A stretch of 64,000 bases of DNA from Streptomyces angustmyceticus (GTDB lineage Bacteria; Actinomycetota; Actinomycetes; Streptomycetales; Streptomycetaceae). Of this stretch, positions 17,591-26,463 are shown in pieces. The stretch covers positions 3,224,001 through 3,288,000 of the forward strand of contig NZ_CP082945.1 in NCBI RefSeq assembly GCF_019933235.1, read 5' to 3'. How positions within the stretch are numbered: position 1 is the stretch's first letter; every line of letters begins with the position of its first letter. The translations under genes were made by a program, and so were the position numbers. The notes beneath the pieces were generated by a model, which was given only the letters and a program-made list of their open reading frames with translations, was not told the DNA's origin and made no database searches.

Positions 17591-17914
17591 AGTGTCGGAT
17601 CGTAGCCGCCGCATAGCACGGCCCTTCCGGCAGGGCGTCCGCAATCGCCGCTTCGGTCAGGCCGGACCCGCTCCCGGCCGCGTGACCACGGCGCCACGGT
17701 CACCCACGCACCATCCACGGTCGAAAGCGAACAATCCCGGGCAAGGGGACTCGTCGCCGCGACCCGCAGGCTTAGCGTCCTCCTCCAGGCGGCCGACTCC
17801 CCGCCCTCGCCGGGCTCCCACCGGCGTCCTGTCGGCCGCCCCGCCGAGAGGTGCGGCGGCGGTCCGTTCCCTCGTTACGGACCGCCGCCGGGCCCACGGC
17901 TCGAAGGGAAGGAA
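17591..17914. other. Intergenic region with a perfect hairpin before the second NlpC/P60 gene
   Basis: A perfect 14-bp stem (17854-17867 and 17877-17890) with a 9-nt loop ends 24 nt before the GTG start. No ydaO aptamer is visible here, unlike the paralogue. A possible -10 TAGCGT lies near 17774. The hairpin is in the right place to affect leader transcription or ribosome access. Confidence 0.6.
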
Positions 17915-19051
17915 GTGACGGCCACCGTGGCCTCGCACCGCAAGCCCCGGCAGCATCCGCTCGCCGCGTTCACCGGCGGCTCACGCAGCGCACGCACCGC
18001 CCGCGCGGCCGCCACCCTGGCCCTGGCCGGCGCGGCCACCGCCACCGGCTTCGACGGCACCGGCCAGGCCGCGCCCCAGCTCACCCCCGCCCAGGTCAAG
18101 GACCGGGTCGACGCGCTGTACCAGGAGGCAGAGGTGGCCACGCAGAGCTACGACGGCGCGAAGGAAGCCGCCGGCACCGCACGCGAGGAGCTCGGCAGAC
18201 TGCAGGACGAGGCCGCCCGCAGGACCGCCCGACTCAACGCCGCCCGCACCGAACTGGGCACCATGGCCGCGAGCCAGTACCGCTCCGGCGGCGTCGACCC
18301 GACCGTACGGCTGCTGCTGTCCGCCGACCCGCAGCGCTATCTGGACGGCGCCGCGGTCCTGGAGCGGGCGGGCAGCCACCAGGCGACCGCGGTGGCCGGC
18401 TACGCGCGCCGGCTCGGCAGCGTACGGCAGGTGCAGCGGCGCGCCGAGGACACCGCGCAGCGGCTGGCGCAGACCGAGGCGGCGCTGAAGAAGCACCGGG
18501 TCACCGTCGTCCACAAGCTGGGCGCCGCCGAGCAGTTGCTCAACCGCCTGACCGCTGAGCAGCGGCAGCGGATGGCGGCCCGGGGCGGCGCACACGGCGG
18601 CGCGGCGCACCGCGCGGAGCGCGCCGCGGGGCACGGGGACGGCGTCGCCGAGGCGGCCCGCACCGGCGCGGGAGCCGCCGCGGCCGCGGCGCAGGCGCCC
18701 GACTCCCGGGCCGCGCGGGCCGTCGCCTTCGCCTACGCCGCCCTCGGCAAGCCGTACGTCTGGGGCGCGACGGGACCCTCCGGCTACGACTGCTCGGGGC
18801 TGACCCAGGCCGCCTGGCGGTCGGGCGGTGTGTCGCTGCCCCGTACGACCTACACCCAGATCAGCTCCGGGCCGCGGGTCGCCAGGTCCCAACTCGCCCC
18901 CGGCGACCTGGTGTTCTTCTACTCCGGCATCAGCCACGTGGGGATCTACGTCGGGGACGGCAAGATGATCCACGCGCCGCACCCGGGGGCGCCGGTGCGG
19001 ATCGCGCCGATCGACCAGATGCCGTTCGCGGCGGCGACCCGGCCTGCCTAG
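17915..19051 (+). CDS. Secreted NlpC/P60 peptidoglycan endopeptidase (second paralogue)
   Basis: This 378-aa protein carries the same VASHRKPR start motif four codons in, an Ala-rich signal peptide, the coiled coil (KDRVDALYQEAEVATQ to LNRLTAEQRQRM), an Ala/Gly linker, and the NlpC/P60 domain. The catalytic Cys is in GYDCSGLTQAAW, the His in SGISHVGIYVGDG, and MIHAPHPG is also present. It resembles the protein at 15941 along its whole length, so the two arose by duplication. The GTG at 17915 follows GGGAAGGAA; a GTG at 17927 would align exactly with the paralogue but has a longer spacing. The leader contains a strong hairpin in place of a riboswitch, so the two copies are probably controlled differently. 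Confidence 0.88.
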   Translation: MTATVASHRKPRQHPLAAFTGGSRSARTARAAATLALAGAATATGFDGTGQAAPQLTPAQVKDRVDALYQEAEVATQSYDGAKEAAGTAREELGRLQDEAARRTARLNAARTELGTMAASQYRSGGVDPTVRLLLSADPQRYLDGAAVLERAGSHQATAVAGYARRLGSVRQVQRRAEDTAQRLAQTEAALKKHRVTVVHKLGAAEQLLNRLTAEQRQRMAARGGAHGGAAHRAERAAGHGDGVAEAARTGAGAAAAAAQAPDSRAARAVAFAYAALGKPYVWGATGPSGYDCSGLTQAAWRSGGVSLPRTTYTQISSGPRVARSQLAPGDLVFFYSGISHVGIYVGDGKMIHAPHPGAPVRIAPIDQMPFAAATRPA

Positions 19052-19082
19052 GGGGTGTCGGCCATGGTCCGAACGGCACTCC

Positions 19083-20237
19083 CTAGCTTCCGTGCTGGGC
19101 GCTGGGGCGCTGAGGCTCGGCCCTGAGCTGGGTCCCCAGCCACTGGAAGACCTGCGGCACCTGCTGCTTCCACACCGCCGTGGTGTGGCCGCCGGCGCCC
19201 GAGATCTGCTGGACATCCACCGTGGTCGGGAACCGCGCCAGCTGCCGAAGACCGAGACCGGCCTGGTAGCCGTCGCCCGCCGCGCCCGTCACGTACAGGG
19301 CCGTGCGCGGCGGCCGCCCCATCGCGTTGGCGGACTTCAGGATGTGCATCGGGTTGGACTCGATGCGCAGCTTGGGGTCCTTGCCGGCCAGGGAGTCGCG
19401 TTCGAGGGCCGGGTCGTTGTAGCCGGACAGGGAGACCGCGGCGCGGTAGCGGTCCGGGTGGGACAGGGCGAGCTTGGTGGCGCAGTGGGCACCCGCCGAG
19501 TAGCCGGCCAGGGCCCAGGAGTCCGGCTTGTCGCCCGCCCGGAAGTTGTCGATGATCATCTTGCGGACGTCGACGGTCAGCCAGCTGTCGGCGTTGACCT
19601 TCCCGGGGAGGTTGACGCAGCCGGTGTCCGCGCCGGGCAGGAGGTTGGTCCGCGGCGCCACCAGGATGACCGGCCTGATCTGACCGCGCTGCATCAGCGG
19701 CTGGAGCTGCTCGGCCACCCGCAGCGAGCCCATCCAGGACTTCGCCGACCCCGGGTAGCCGGGCAGCAGCTCGACCACCGGGAACTTCTTGTTCCGGTAG
19801 GCCGGGTCGTTGTACTGCGGCGGCAGCCATACGTACACCTCGCCCGCCACGCCCGAGATCCGGCCCCTGAGGTCGGTCATCTGGACCCCCGGGCCCACCT
19901 GGGGGTCGTCGGCGGGGCGGAAACGCTGGAGCTGCTTGGGCTCGTTCCTGATCTGCTGCCCGCCCATGCCGTCGGGGCCGAGGTCCCGGGCCGCCTCGAC
20001 ATGGCTGCCGGTGCCGAGCAGGTCGTCCCAGGTGTCGTAGAGGTTGTTGGCGTTGTTGACCATGACGAAGACCACGGTGATGGCCGTGACCTGGGCGAAC
20101 AGCAGCATCAGCAGCCGGGCGAGGCCGCGCAGCAGGGGCGGCCCGGCTATTCGGCCCCACAGGGCGAACGGCAGCACGAAGGCGACGATCAACAGCGTGA
20201 CCGAGGTGAGGAAGAAGGGCGTGCCCGTCAGGCTCAT
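19083..20237 (-). CDS. Membrane-anchored alpha/beta hydrolase of the esterase D / mycolyltransferase type
   Basis: This 384-aa protein has two N-terminal transmembrane helices (FFLTSVTLLIVAFVLPFALW and LLMLLFAQVTAITVVFVMV), then an extracytoplasmic esterase domain. VYVWLPPQY, VVELLPGYPG, the nucleophile elbow GYSAGAH and a late His in SGAGGHTTAVW fit the putative esterase family that includes antigen 85-like proteins. The ligand is unknown. Streptomyces lacks mycolic acids, so an esterase or acyl transfer on another envelope lipid is more likely. The ATG is preceded by GGAAGCGAG. It lies downstream of and convergent to the second NlpC/P60 gene, consistent with an envelope role. Confidence 0.85.
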   Translation of the reverse strand: MSLTGTPFFLTSVTLLIVAFVLPFALWGRIAGPPLLRGLARLLMLLFAQVTAITVVFVMVNNANNLYDTWDDLLGTGSHVEAARDLGPDGMGGQQIRNEPKQLQRFRPADDPQVGPGVQMTDLRGRISGVAGEVYVWLPPQYNDPAYRNKKFPVVELLPGYPGSAKSWMGSLRVAEQLQPLMQRGQIRPVILVAPRTNLLPGADTGCVNLPGKVNADSWLTVDVRKMIIDNFRAGDKPDSWALAGYSAGAHCATKLALSHPDRYRAAVSLSGYNDPALERDSLAGKDPKLRIESNPMHILKSANAMGRPPRTALYVTGAAGDGYQAGLGLRQLARFPTTVDVQQISGAGGHTTAVWKQQVPQVFQWLGTQLRAEPQRPSAQHGS

Positions 20238-20423
20238 CGGGATCTCGCTTCCAGGACAAACTACGCGAAGGACGTGGGGATGGTTCCGCCCCCGCCTTCG
20301 GCAGTGAGCCTCTCCGCGCCCTTAGATGGTGATCCGCGTGGTCCTGGTTGCCCGTCTTCAGCCGTTCTTTACGTTCCGCCCCGCGGCGGCCGCCTCATCC
20401 GGCCGCCGGACGGCCCTCGCAGG

Positions 20424-21152
20424 TCAGACCAGCCGCCGGGCGGCGGCCCAGCGGGTCAGCTCATGGCGGTTGGAGAGCTGGAGCTTGCGCAGCACCGCGG
20501 AGACGTGGGACTCCACGGTCTTCACGGAGATGAACAGCTGCTTGGCGACCTCCTTGTACGCGTAGCCGCGGGCGATCAGCCGCAGCACCTCGCGCTCGCG
20601 CTGGGTGAGGCGGTCCAGGTCCTCGTCGACCGGCGGGGCGTCCGTCGAGGCGAAGGCGTCCAGCACGAAGCCGGCCAGCCGCGGGGAGAACACCGCGTCG
20701 CCGTCGGCGACCCGGAAGACCGCGTTCACCAGGTCCGTGCCGGTGATGGTCTTGGTGACATAGCCGCGGGCGCCGCCGCGGATGACCCCGATGACGTCCT
20801 CGGCCGCGTCCGAGACGGAGAGCGCCAGGAAGCGGACCGGGCGCTCCGTGTCGCCCATCATCGCGGCGCTGCGGCGCAGCACCTCGACACCGCCGCCCCC
20901 GGGGAGATGGACGTCCAGCAGGACGACCTCGGGGCGGGTGGCCGTGATGACCGTGAGCGCCTGGTCGACGTCGGCCGCCTCCCCGACCACCTCGACGCCG
21001 GTGCGCGCGGTCTCGCCGATCTCGGCCTGGACGCCCGTACGGAACATCCGGTGGTCGTCGACCAGCACGACCCGTACGGTCCGGCCCCCGGCCGTCCCGC
21101 CGCCGGCCGCTTCGTCGCCGGCCCGGTCCTGCTGTGCGCCCTCGCTGCTCAT
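20424..21152 (-). CDS. LuxR/NarL-family response regulator, partner of the PspC-fused kinase
   Basis: This 242-aa protein has a receiver domain (VRVVLVDDHRMFRTG with the acidic pair, phosphorylation Asp in EVVLLDVHLPGGGG, and the Lys in GYVTKTITG) and a C-terminal LuxR helix-turn-helix (LTQREREVLRLIARGYAYKEVAKQLFISVKTVESHV). It is therefore a DNA-binding regulator activated by phosphorylation. The sensor kinase is 89 nt upstream on the same strand. I chose the ATG at 21152, next to GGAAGAG, over the longer frame. CAGGG-type repeats upstream of the kinase operon and of the second PspC gene are candidate binding sites. Confidence 0.93.
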   Translation of the reverse strand: MSSEGAQQDRAGDEAAGGGTAGGRTVRVVLVDDHRMFRTGVQAEIGETARTGVEVVGEAADVDQALTVITATRPEVVLLDVHLPGGGGVEVLRRSAAMMGDTERPVRFLALSVSDAAEDVIGVIRGGARGYVTKTITGTDLVNAVFRVADGDAVFSPRLAGFVLDAFASTDAPPVDEDLDRLTQREREVLRLIARGYAYKEVAKQLFISVKTVESHVSAVLRKLQLSNRHELTRWAAARRLV

Positions 21153-21241
21153 CTCTTCCGCCCGTCCCTCGGTGTCTGCCCCGTCATCATCCCGTGCTCC
21201 CGCCCGCGGTGCCGCCACCGGCCGTCGCCCGCCCGGCCCGG

Positions 21242-22534
21242 TCAGGTGCCGCTCTCCGCCGGGCGTTCCATCTCCAGCTCGACGACCGTGCCGCCCTCGG
21301 GGGCGGAACGCAGCCGGGCCGTACCGCCGTTGCGCTCCATGCGGCCGATGATGGACTCCCGTACGCCCATCCGGTCCTCGGGGACCGCGTCCAGGTCGAA
21401 CCCGGGGCCGCGGTCGCGCACCGAGACGAAGACCGTACGGCCCTCGACCTCGGCGTACACCTGCACCGCGCCGCCCTCGCCACCGTACTTGGCGGCGTTG
21501 ACCATCGCCTCGCGCGCGGCCTGCATCTGGGCGCCCAGCGCCTCGTCCAGCGGGCAGTCGCCGACGACCACGACCTCGATGGGGACGCCGTGGTGGTCCT
21601 CCACCTCGGCCGCGGCGGCGCGGACCGCCTCGGCGAGGGTGGCCGGTTCCTCGTCCTCGTCCTTGCCGCGGCCCTCGGGTTTGTAGAGCCAGGCGCGCAA
21701 CTCCCGCTCCTGGGCGCGGGCCAGCCGTGCCACCTCCCTGGGGTCCTCGGCGTTGCGCTGGATCAGGGTGAGGGTGTGCAGCACGGAGTCATGGACATGG
21801 GCGGCCACTTCGGCGCGCTCCTGGGCGCGGATGCGCATCAGCCGTTCCTCGGAGAGGTCCTGGGTGATCCGCACGAGGTACGGGCCCGCCAGCAGCGCGA
21901 TGCCGACGACGACGGCCAGCGTGGCCTGCAGCACCGAGCCGAGATGGCGCACCGACCCCTGCAGCACGACGATGCCGGTCACCCCGACGCCGACCAGCAG
22001 CACACCGGCCGCGCCGCGCAGCACCGGCAGCACGCCCTTGCGGCGGCCGAGCTCCAGCCACTGCGCACGGCGGGAGTTGTCGGCCTGGCGCCACACCAGC
22101 GCGACACCGGCGCCGATCAGCAGCACCGGCCAGACGTAGCCCCTGGCCTGGCCCACCTGGAATCTGGAGGCGACGACCGCGGCGCCGATGAGCAGCGCGA
22201 TCAGCGCGAAGACCTGGCCCTTGTCGGGCTTGTGCCGCCGCAGCCGCTTGCCGCCGGCCGCGGCGGGGTGCCGGTGGTCCACTCCCCCGACGCCGAGCGG
22301 AACGAAGAACCAGAACGCGGCGTACAGCAGCGCGCCCATCCCGTCGGCCAGGAACAGGGCGACGAACACGATCCGCACCCAGGAGACCGGCAGCCCCAGA
22401 TGCCCCGCCAGACCGCGCGCGACACCGCCGAGCATCCGCCCGTCGGCGCTGCGGTACAGCTTGCGCACGGGCGGCTCGTCAGGGTCCGGCGCCGGGGCAT
22501 AGGTCGTCTCGGCGCGGCGCGGAGCGGTGGTCAT
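21242..22534 (-). CDS. PspC-domain sensor histidine kinase
   Basis: This 430-aa protein begins with a PspC domain (KLYRSADGRMLGGVARGLAGHLGL, about residues 25-85), continues with about five transmembrane segments and ends with a dimerisation and ATPase module of the NarL/DesK type. The phosphoacceptor His is in AAHVHDSVLHTLTLI, and the ATP site includes ANAAKYG-like VNAAKYGGEGG and DRGPGFD. PspC fusion suggests sensing of membrane damage or envelope-active antibiotics. It is transcribed with the LuxR regulator. The start ATG at 22534 was chosen over an in-frame upstream ATG; the promoter region contains a TCAGGG-N4-CCCTGA palindrome. Confidence 0.92.
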   Translation of the reverse strand: MTTAPRRAETTYAPAPDPDEPPVRKLYRSADGRMLGGVARGLAGHLGLPVSWVRIVFVALFLADGMGALLYAAFWFFVPLGVGGVDHRHPAAAGGKRLRRHKPDKGQVFALIALLIGAAVVASRFQVGQARGYVWPVLLIGAGVALVWRQADNSRRAQWLELGRRKGVLPVLRGAAGVLLVGVGVTGIVVLQGSVRHLGSVLQATLAVVVGIALLAGPYLVRITQDLSEERLMRIRAQERAEVAAHVHDSVLHTLTLIQRNAEDPREVARLARAQERELRAWLYKPEGRGKDEDEEPATLAEAVRAAAAEVEDHHGVPIEVVVVGDCPLDEALGAQMQAAREAMVNAAKYGGEGGAVQVYAEVEGRTVFVSVRDRGPGFDLDAVPEDRMGVRESIIGRMERNGGTARLRSAPEGGTVVELEMERPAESGT

Positions 22535-22570
22535 GCCCCCGATCGTCACACGACGCCGGGGCCCGGGACA

Positions 22571-22598
22571 TCAGGGGCGACCCTGAATACATCCCTGA
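22571..22598. repeat. Operator-like TCAGGG repeats upstream of the PspC kinase gene
   Basis: TCAGGG (22571-22576), 4 nt, CCCTGA (22581-22586) is a perfect palindrome, followed by a third half-site CCCTGA (22593-22598). On the kinase strand it reads TCAGGGAT, 4 nt, TCAGGGT. A similar pair occurs upstream of the second PspC gene at 24624-24641. Confidence 0.5.
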
Positions 22599-22607
22599 CG
22601 TTTCGGG

Positions 22608-24434
22608 TCAGCTCTTCGGGTCGGTGCGGCGGAAGCCGTCCTTCACCACCGCGAAGACCTTCTCGAACTTGGCCCAGTCGGCTTCCGGAGCGGAGACATA
22701 GAGCGCGTACTCCTTCGCGCCCTCACGACCGAAACCGAGGTCGATCCCCCGGAACGTGCGGGCCCGGCCTCCGAAGGTGAATTCCCAGATCGCGGCGGGG
22801 TCGCCCTGGAAGGTCGTGGGCTGCATCCGCAACTGCTTGTAGACGGGGTAGAGCTTCTTGAAAGCCACCTCTACAGCCTTGAAGTGCTCCACCTGATCGG
22901 GCGAGGAGAAGTCCAGAGCACTCAGGGTCAGCCGGGCGCGCTCGGGCTCGGAGGCATAGACGATCTGCCGGCCGCCGTCCTCGACCTTCCGCGTCCAGCC
23001 GTCGGGCACCGGAAGGGTCACCCCCACCCCGGCCTCCGTGACCTTGTGGTAGCCGTCGGGGAGCGCCGGTGGCGGTCCGATGCTGCTGGCGGGGCGGTTG
23101 GGAACCGGGGCGCCCTTGCCGGAGGCCTGCTGGGACACGCCGTCGGCATCCTGGTGCATCAGGTACCAGGCCGCGCCGGCACCGCCGCCGGCGAACAGCA
23201 TCCCGGCGGCGCTCCAGACCAGGACCCGCACCACACGCCGCCCACGGGACATGGTCCCTGCCTGCGTCTCCGTACGGTCCCCCGCGGCCGTGCCGCCGCC
23301 GGCCGTGTCCGCGAGGGACAGGGGACCGGTCTCGGCGGCGCCGATGCCCGTACCCGTGCCCGTTCCCGAGCCCGTGTCGGAGTCCGTGCCCGCGGAACTC
23401 CCGGCGCCGGTCCCGGTCCCGGTGCCCGTCCAGGTGCGGCCCGACGCGGTCGCCGTCCCGTTGGCGTGCGGCACCGCACGGGTCGGCGCCTCCGTCTGCC
23501 CGGTCTGGCCGCCCGTCCCGGTCGCTTCCTTGTCCCCGCGGCCGATCGTGCCCAGAGCCAGCGTCGGCCAGCCGAGCAGCGCCGTTTCCGCCTCGGCCTC
23601 GACGGCCCGCAGGGCCTGCTCGACGACCTCGGCCGTCGGGCGGTCGGTCGGCTCCTTGGCGAGCAGCGCCTCGATCAGCGGGCTCAGCGAACCGGCGTTG
23701 CGCGGCGCCTCCAGCGGGTCCATGGCGATCGCGTACGCCGTCTCGACCGCGGTGTCCTTGCGGAACGGGGGCTTCCCCTCCACCGCCTGATAGAGCGTCG
23801 CACCCAGCGCCCACAGGTCGGAGGCGGGACCGGGGCTGCCGCTCCTGACCCGCTCGGGCGCCAAGTAGTCGATGGAGCCGACCAGTTCGCCCGTCTTGGT
23901 GAGCGTGGAGGTGCCGCTGGCGACCGCGATGCCGAAGTCGGTGAGCACCACCCGGCCGTCCTCGCCGAGCAGTACGTTGCCGGGCTTGACGTCACGGTGC
24001 AGCACACCGGCGGAGTGCGCGGCACGCAGCGCCGCCACCATGCCGCGTCCGATCCGGGCGGCCTCCCGCGGGGGAACCGAACTGTCCTGCCGGGCCGCTT
24101 CCTTGATGAGGTCCCCGAGGGTCGTCGAGGGGACGTACTCCATCACGATGCACGGCATCCCGGCGTCGTCCACGACGTCGTGCACCCCCACCACATTGGG
24201 GTGGTTGATGCGCGCCGCGGCCTGCGCCTCGCGGGTGGTGCGCTCATAACGCCTCGCCAGTTCGTCCGCGTCCAGATGCGGCGCCACATGCAAACGCTTG
24301 ATCGCGACCTGGCGCCCAAGGACTTCGTCCCGGGCACGCCAGACGGTGCCCATACCGCCCTGGCCTATCCGCTCAACCAGGCGATACCGCCCGGCGACCA
24401 GTCGCCCCTCGTCCACCGACGCCGCCTCCGTCAC
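22608..24434 (-). CDS. Membrane-spanning Ser/Thr protein kinase
   Basis: This 608-aa Hanks-type kinase has all the catalytic motifs: Gly loop GQGGMGTVW, VAIK lysine, HRDVKPGN, DFG and APE. A Gly/Thr-rich linker precedes a single transmembrane helix (VLVWSAAGMLFAGGGAGAAWYL). The extracellular C-terminal domain has no PASTA repeats; it resembles a small lipoprotein-like sensor (EAGVGVTLPVPDGWTRKVEDG). It phosphorylates cytoplasmic targets in response to an external cue. The GTG at 24434 is supported by GGAGGGG 6 nt upstream; the longer frame adds about 46 unlikely residues. It lies between two PspC genes, and shared envelope signalling is plausible. Confidence 0.92.
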   Translation of the reverse strand: MTEAASVDEGRLVAGRYRLVERIGQGGMGTVWRARDEVLGRQVAIKRLHVAPHLDADELARRYERTTREAQAAARINHPNVVGVHDVVDDAGMPCIVMEYVPSTTLGDLIKEAARQDSSVPPREAARIGRGMVAALRAAHSAGVLHRDVKPGNVLLGEDGRVVLTDFGIAVASGTSTLTKTGELVGSIDYLAPERVRSGSPGPASDLWALGATLYQAVEGKPPFRKDTAVETAYAIAMDPLEAPRNAGSLSPLIEALLAKEPTDRPTAEVVEQALRAVEAEAETALLGWPTLALGTIGRGDKEATGTGGQTGQTEAPTRAVPHANGTATASGRTWTGTGTGTGAGSSAGTDSDTGSGTGTGTGIGAAETGPLSLADTAGGGTAAGDRTETQAGTMSRGRRVVRVLVWSAAGMLFAGGGAGAAWYLMHQDADGVSQQASGKGAPVPNRPASSIGPPPALPDGYHKVTEAGVGVTLPVPDGWTRKVEDGGRQIVYASEPERARLTLSALDFSSPDQVEHFKAVEVAFKKLYPVYKQLRMQPTTFQGDPAAIWEFTFGGRARTFRGIDLGFGREGAKEYALYVSAPEADWAKFEKVFAVVKDGFRRTDPKS

Positions 24435-24623
24435 CGCACGCCCCTCCGGAAACCCGTACGTATCCAGGGCGCAACGATAGTCGCCCCGGCCGGCGGAAAG
24501 CCCTCCCCCCACCGCGCGCCCGCGCAGGTGTTCGTGCGCGAGCCGGAGGCGCCGGGGCATATGCGAAGCCACGAGGGGTTTCGGGACCCCCCTGGGGCAT
24601 CTCGGGGCCGCCGGCGGAAAATC

Positions 24624-24641
24624 TCAGGGATCTGCCAGGGT
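24624..24641 (+). promoter_or_regulatory. CAGGG direct repeat upstream of the second PspC gene
   Basis: TCAGGGAT (24624-24631), a few bases, then CAGGGT (24636-24641), about 45 nt before the start codon. It resembles the repeats in front of the PspC kinase operon (22571-22598), so both could be controlled by the LuxR regulator at 20424. Confidence 0.4.
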
Positions 24642-24685
24642 TTCCACGGATGCCCCACCTCCCCGGCCCAGGTCACCATGGGTCC

Positions 24686-26236
24686 ATGAACGATGCAGCC
24701 CCCGGCGAGGAGCCGGCACCCGCCGGCCCCGCCGACACCCCCGCGCCGCACGCCCCGCTGCGCCGCAGCCGGCGCCACAAGGTGATCGGCGGCGTGTGCG
24801 GCGGGCTCGGCCGCCAGTGGGATCTCGACCCGGTGATCTTCCGGATCGTGCTCGCCGTGCTCTCCGTCGGCGGCCTCGGCCTCATCGCCTACGGCTTCGC
24901 CTGGCTGCTCATCCCCCTCGACGGCGAGGACGAGAACGAGGCCCGCAGGCTGCTCTCCGGCCGCGTCGAGGGCTCCGCGCTGACGGCCCTGCTCTTCGCG
25001 CTCGTCGGCTGCGGGCTGTTCCTGACGACCCTCGCCAAGGGCAGCATGCTGTCGTTCGCCATCATGCTGACGCTGGCGGCGGCCGGTTCCGCGTACTGGT
25101 CGCGGCGGCGCCGGGAAGTCGAGGCCAAGGGGCCGGAGTCGGTGGACGCCGCCACCGCCCAGGCCGTCGCCGACGCCCCGCCCGAGACCACGGCACCCCC
25201 GGTGCCGACCGGCCCGTCCTGGTGGCGCAACCAGCACTCCAAGGGCGGTCCGCCCTATCTGTGGGGGCCCGACAACACCCCGCTCCCGCTGGACATCACC
25301 TACCGCCACGAGCACGGCGCGGGTGCGCCGGCGGACGGCCGGCCCCGCGCCCGGTCCGACGCCGGCGGCCCGCCCGGCCCGTCCCCGGAGGGCGCCCCCT
25401 CCGCCCTCTCGCCCCGGGCAACTCGCCGCAGTGGCCACCCGATCGGCGGCTGGACGTTCCTCCTCGCCCTGCTCGCCGGCGGCGCCACCGCCTCGACCGT
25501 GTTCCACCAGGAGGGCTTCGTCCCCTCCCTCCAGGCAGGACTGGCGGCCGCACTGGTCGTCTTCGGCCTGGGACTCGTACTCAGCGCCTGGTGCGGACGG
25601 ACCGGCGGCGGCACGGTCTTCATGGTGGTGCTGACGGCCCTGCTGCTGGCGGGCGCGACGGCGGTGCCCGACAACCTCACCACCGACTGGCGGAAGAACA
25701 CCTGGTCCCCCACCACCCTGGCCGCCGTCCGGCCGCATTACGAGGTCGGCTCCGGAGAAGGGACGCTGGACCTCTCCGGCCTTCCCCTCAAGGGCGGCCA
25801 TACGGTCCACACCAGCGCCGAAGTGGGCTTCGGCCGCCTCCAGGTGACGCTGCCACGCGGTGTCACCACCCGCCTGCACATCTCGCTCGGCCTCGGCGAC
25901 GTCCAACTGCCCGGCGAATCGCCGCACGACGTCAACCTCTCGGCGGGCGGCGAGAGGACCCTCACGCTGCCCGCCGACGGCCTCAAGAAGGGCGAGAAAC
26001 CACGCGGCTCGCTGGTGCTCGACCTCCACATCGGCGCGGGCCAGGTCGCCATCGAGCGCCCGACACCGTCCTCCGCCCCCACGACGCCCGCCGCCTCCAC
26101 CCCCACCCCCGCGGCGCCCGACCCGGCCACGCCCACACCGGAGATACCCGACGCGGCGACCCCCACCCCACCGACACCCGGCCCGGCGGCGCCCGCGCTG
26201 CCGACCGCCCCGACCCCCGAGGGAGCCCCCGAGTGA
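24686..26236 (+). CDS. PspC-domain multi-pass membrane protein with a C-terminal beta domain
   Basis: This 516-aa protein has an N-terminal PspC domain (RRHKVIGGVCGGLGRQWDLDPVIFRI with the following helix), two further hydrophobic segments, a Pro/Gly-rich cytoplasmic linker, two more helices (WTFLLALLAGGATASTV and FMVVLTALLLAGATAV), and a C-terminal domain like the DUF2154/LiaF-type fold (YEVGSGEGTLDLSGL and ISLGLGDVQLPGE). This layout resembles membrane-stress sensors related to LiaF/PspC. The Pro/Thr/Ala tail is unstructured. The start ATG has a weak ribosome site; upstream CAGGG repeats suggest control by the neighbouring two-component system. Its stop overlaps the next gene as GTGA. Confidence 0.88.
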   Translation: MNDAAPGEEPAPAGPADTPAPHAPLRRSRRHKVIGGVCGGLGRQWDLDPVIFRIVLAVLSVGGLGLIAYGFAWLLIPLDGEDENEARRLLSGRVEGSALTALLFALVGCGLFLTTLAKGSMLSFAIMLTLAAAGSAYWSRRRREVEAKGPESVDAATAQAVADAPPETTAPPVPTGPSWWRNQHSKGGPPYLWGPDNTPLPLDITYRHEHGAGAPADGRPRARSDAGGPPGPSPEGAPSALSPRATRRSGHPIGGWTFLLALLAGGATASTVFHQEGFVPSLQAGLAAALVVFGLGLVLSAWCGRTGGGTVFMVVLTALLLAGATAVPDNLTTDWRKNTWSPTTLAAVRPHYEVGSGEGTLDLSGLPLKGGHTVHTSAEVGFGRLQVTLPRGVTTRLHISLGLGDVQLPGESPHDVNLSAGGERTLTLPADGLKKGEKPRGSLVLDLHIGAGQVAIERPTPSSAPTTPAASTPTPAAPDPATPTPEIPDAATPTPPTPGPAAPALPTAPTPEGAPE

Positions 26237-26463
26237 AGCGCCACCGCTTCGAACCGGCCCGCCTGATCTCGGGCCTCACCGCCCTCACCCTCGGCACGGG
26301 CTACGGCCTCGACGCCCTCGGCCACTGGCACGCCCCCGGCCTCTGGCTCTTCCTCGCCCTGCCCGCCGGCCTGCTCCTCTCGGGCCTCACCGCCGCCATC
26401 CGTGCCACGACCCGCCGCGACACACCGCCGCCCACCGAACCGCCGCCCGCGCCCCACACCTGA
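26233..26463 (+). CDS. Small two-helix membrane protein coupled to the PspC gene
   Basis: This 76-aa protein starts at a GTG that overlaps the preceding stop by 4 bases (GTGA), so it is translationally coupled. Two hydrophobic segments (LISGLTALTLGTGYGLDAL and LWLFLALPAGLLLSGLTAAI) are followed by a Pro-rich tail. No family is recognised. It probably works with the PspC protein in the membrane; this rests only on the gene arrangement. Confidence 0.75.
   Translation: MKRHRFEPARLISGLTALTLGTGYGLDALGHWHAPGLWLFLALPAGLLLSGLTAAIRATTRRDTPPPTEPPPAPHT

Noticed and set aside
24246..24248. TTA on the minus strand inside the Ser/Thr kinase gene
   Set aside because: It is out of frame (the codons read CGT TAT), so it is not a bldA codon.
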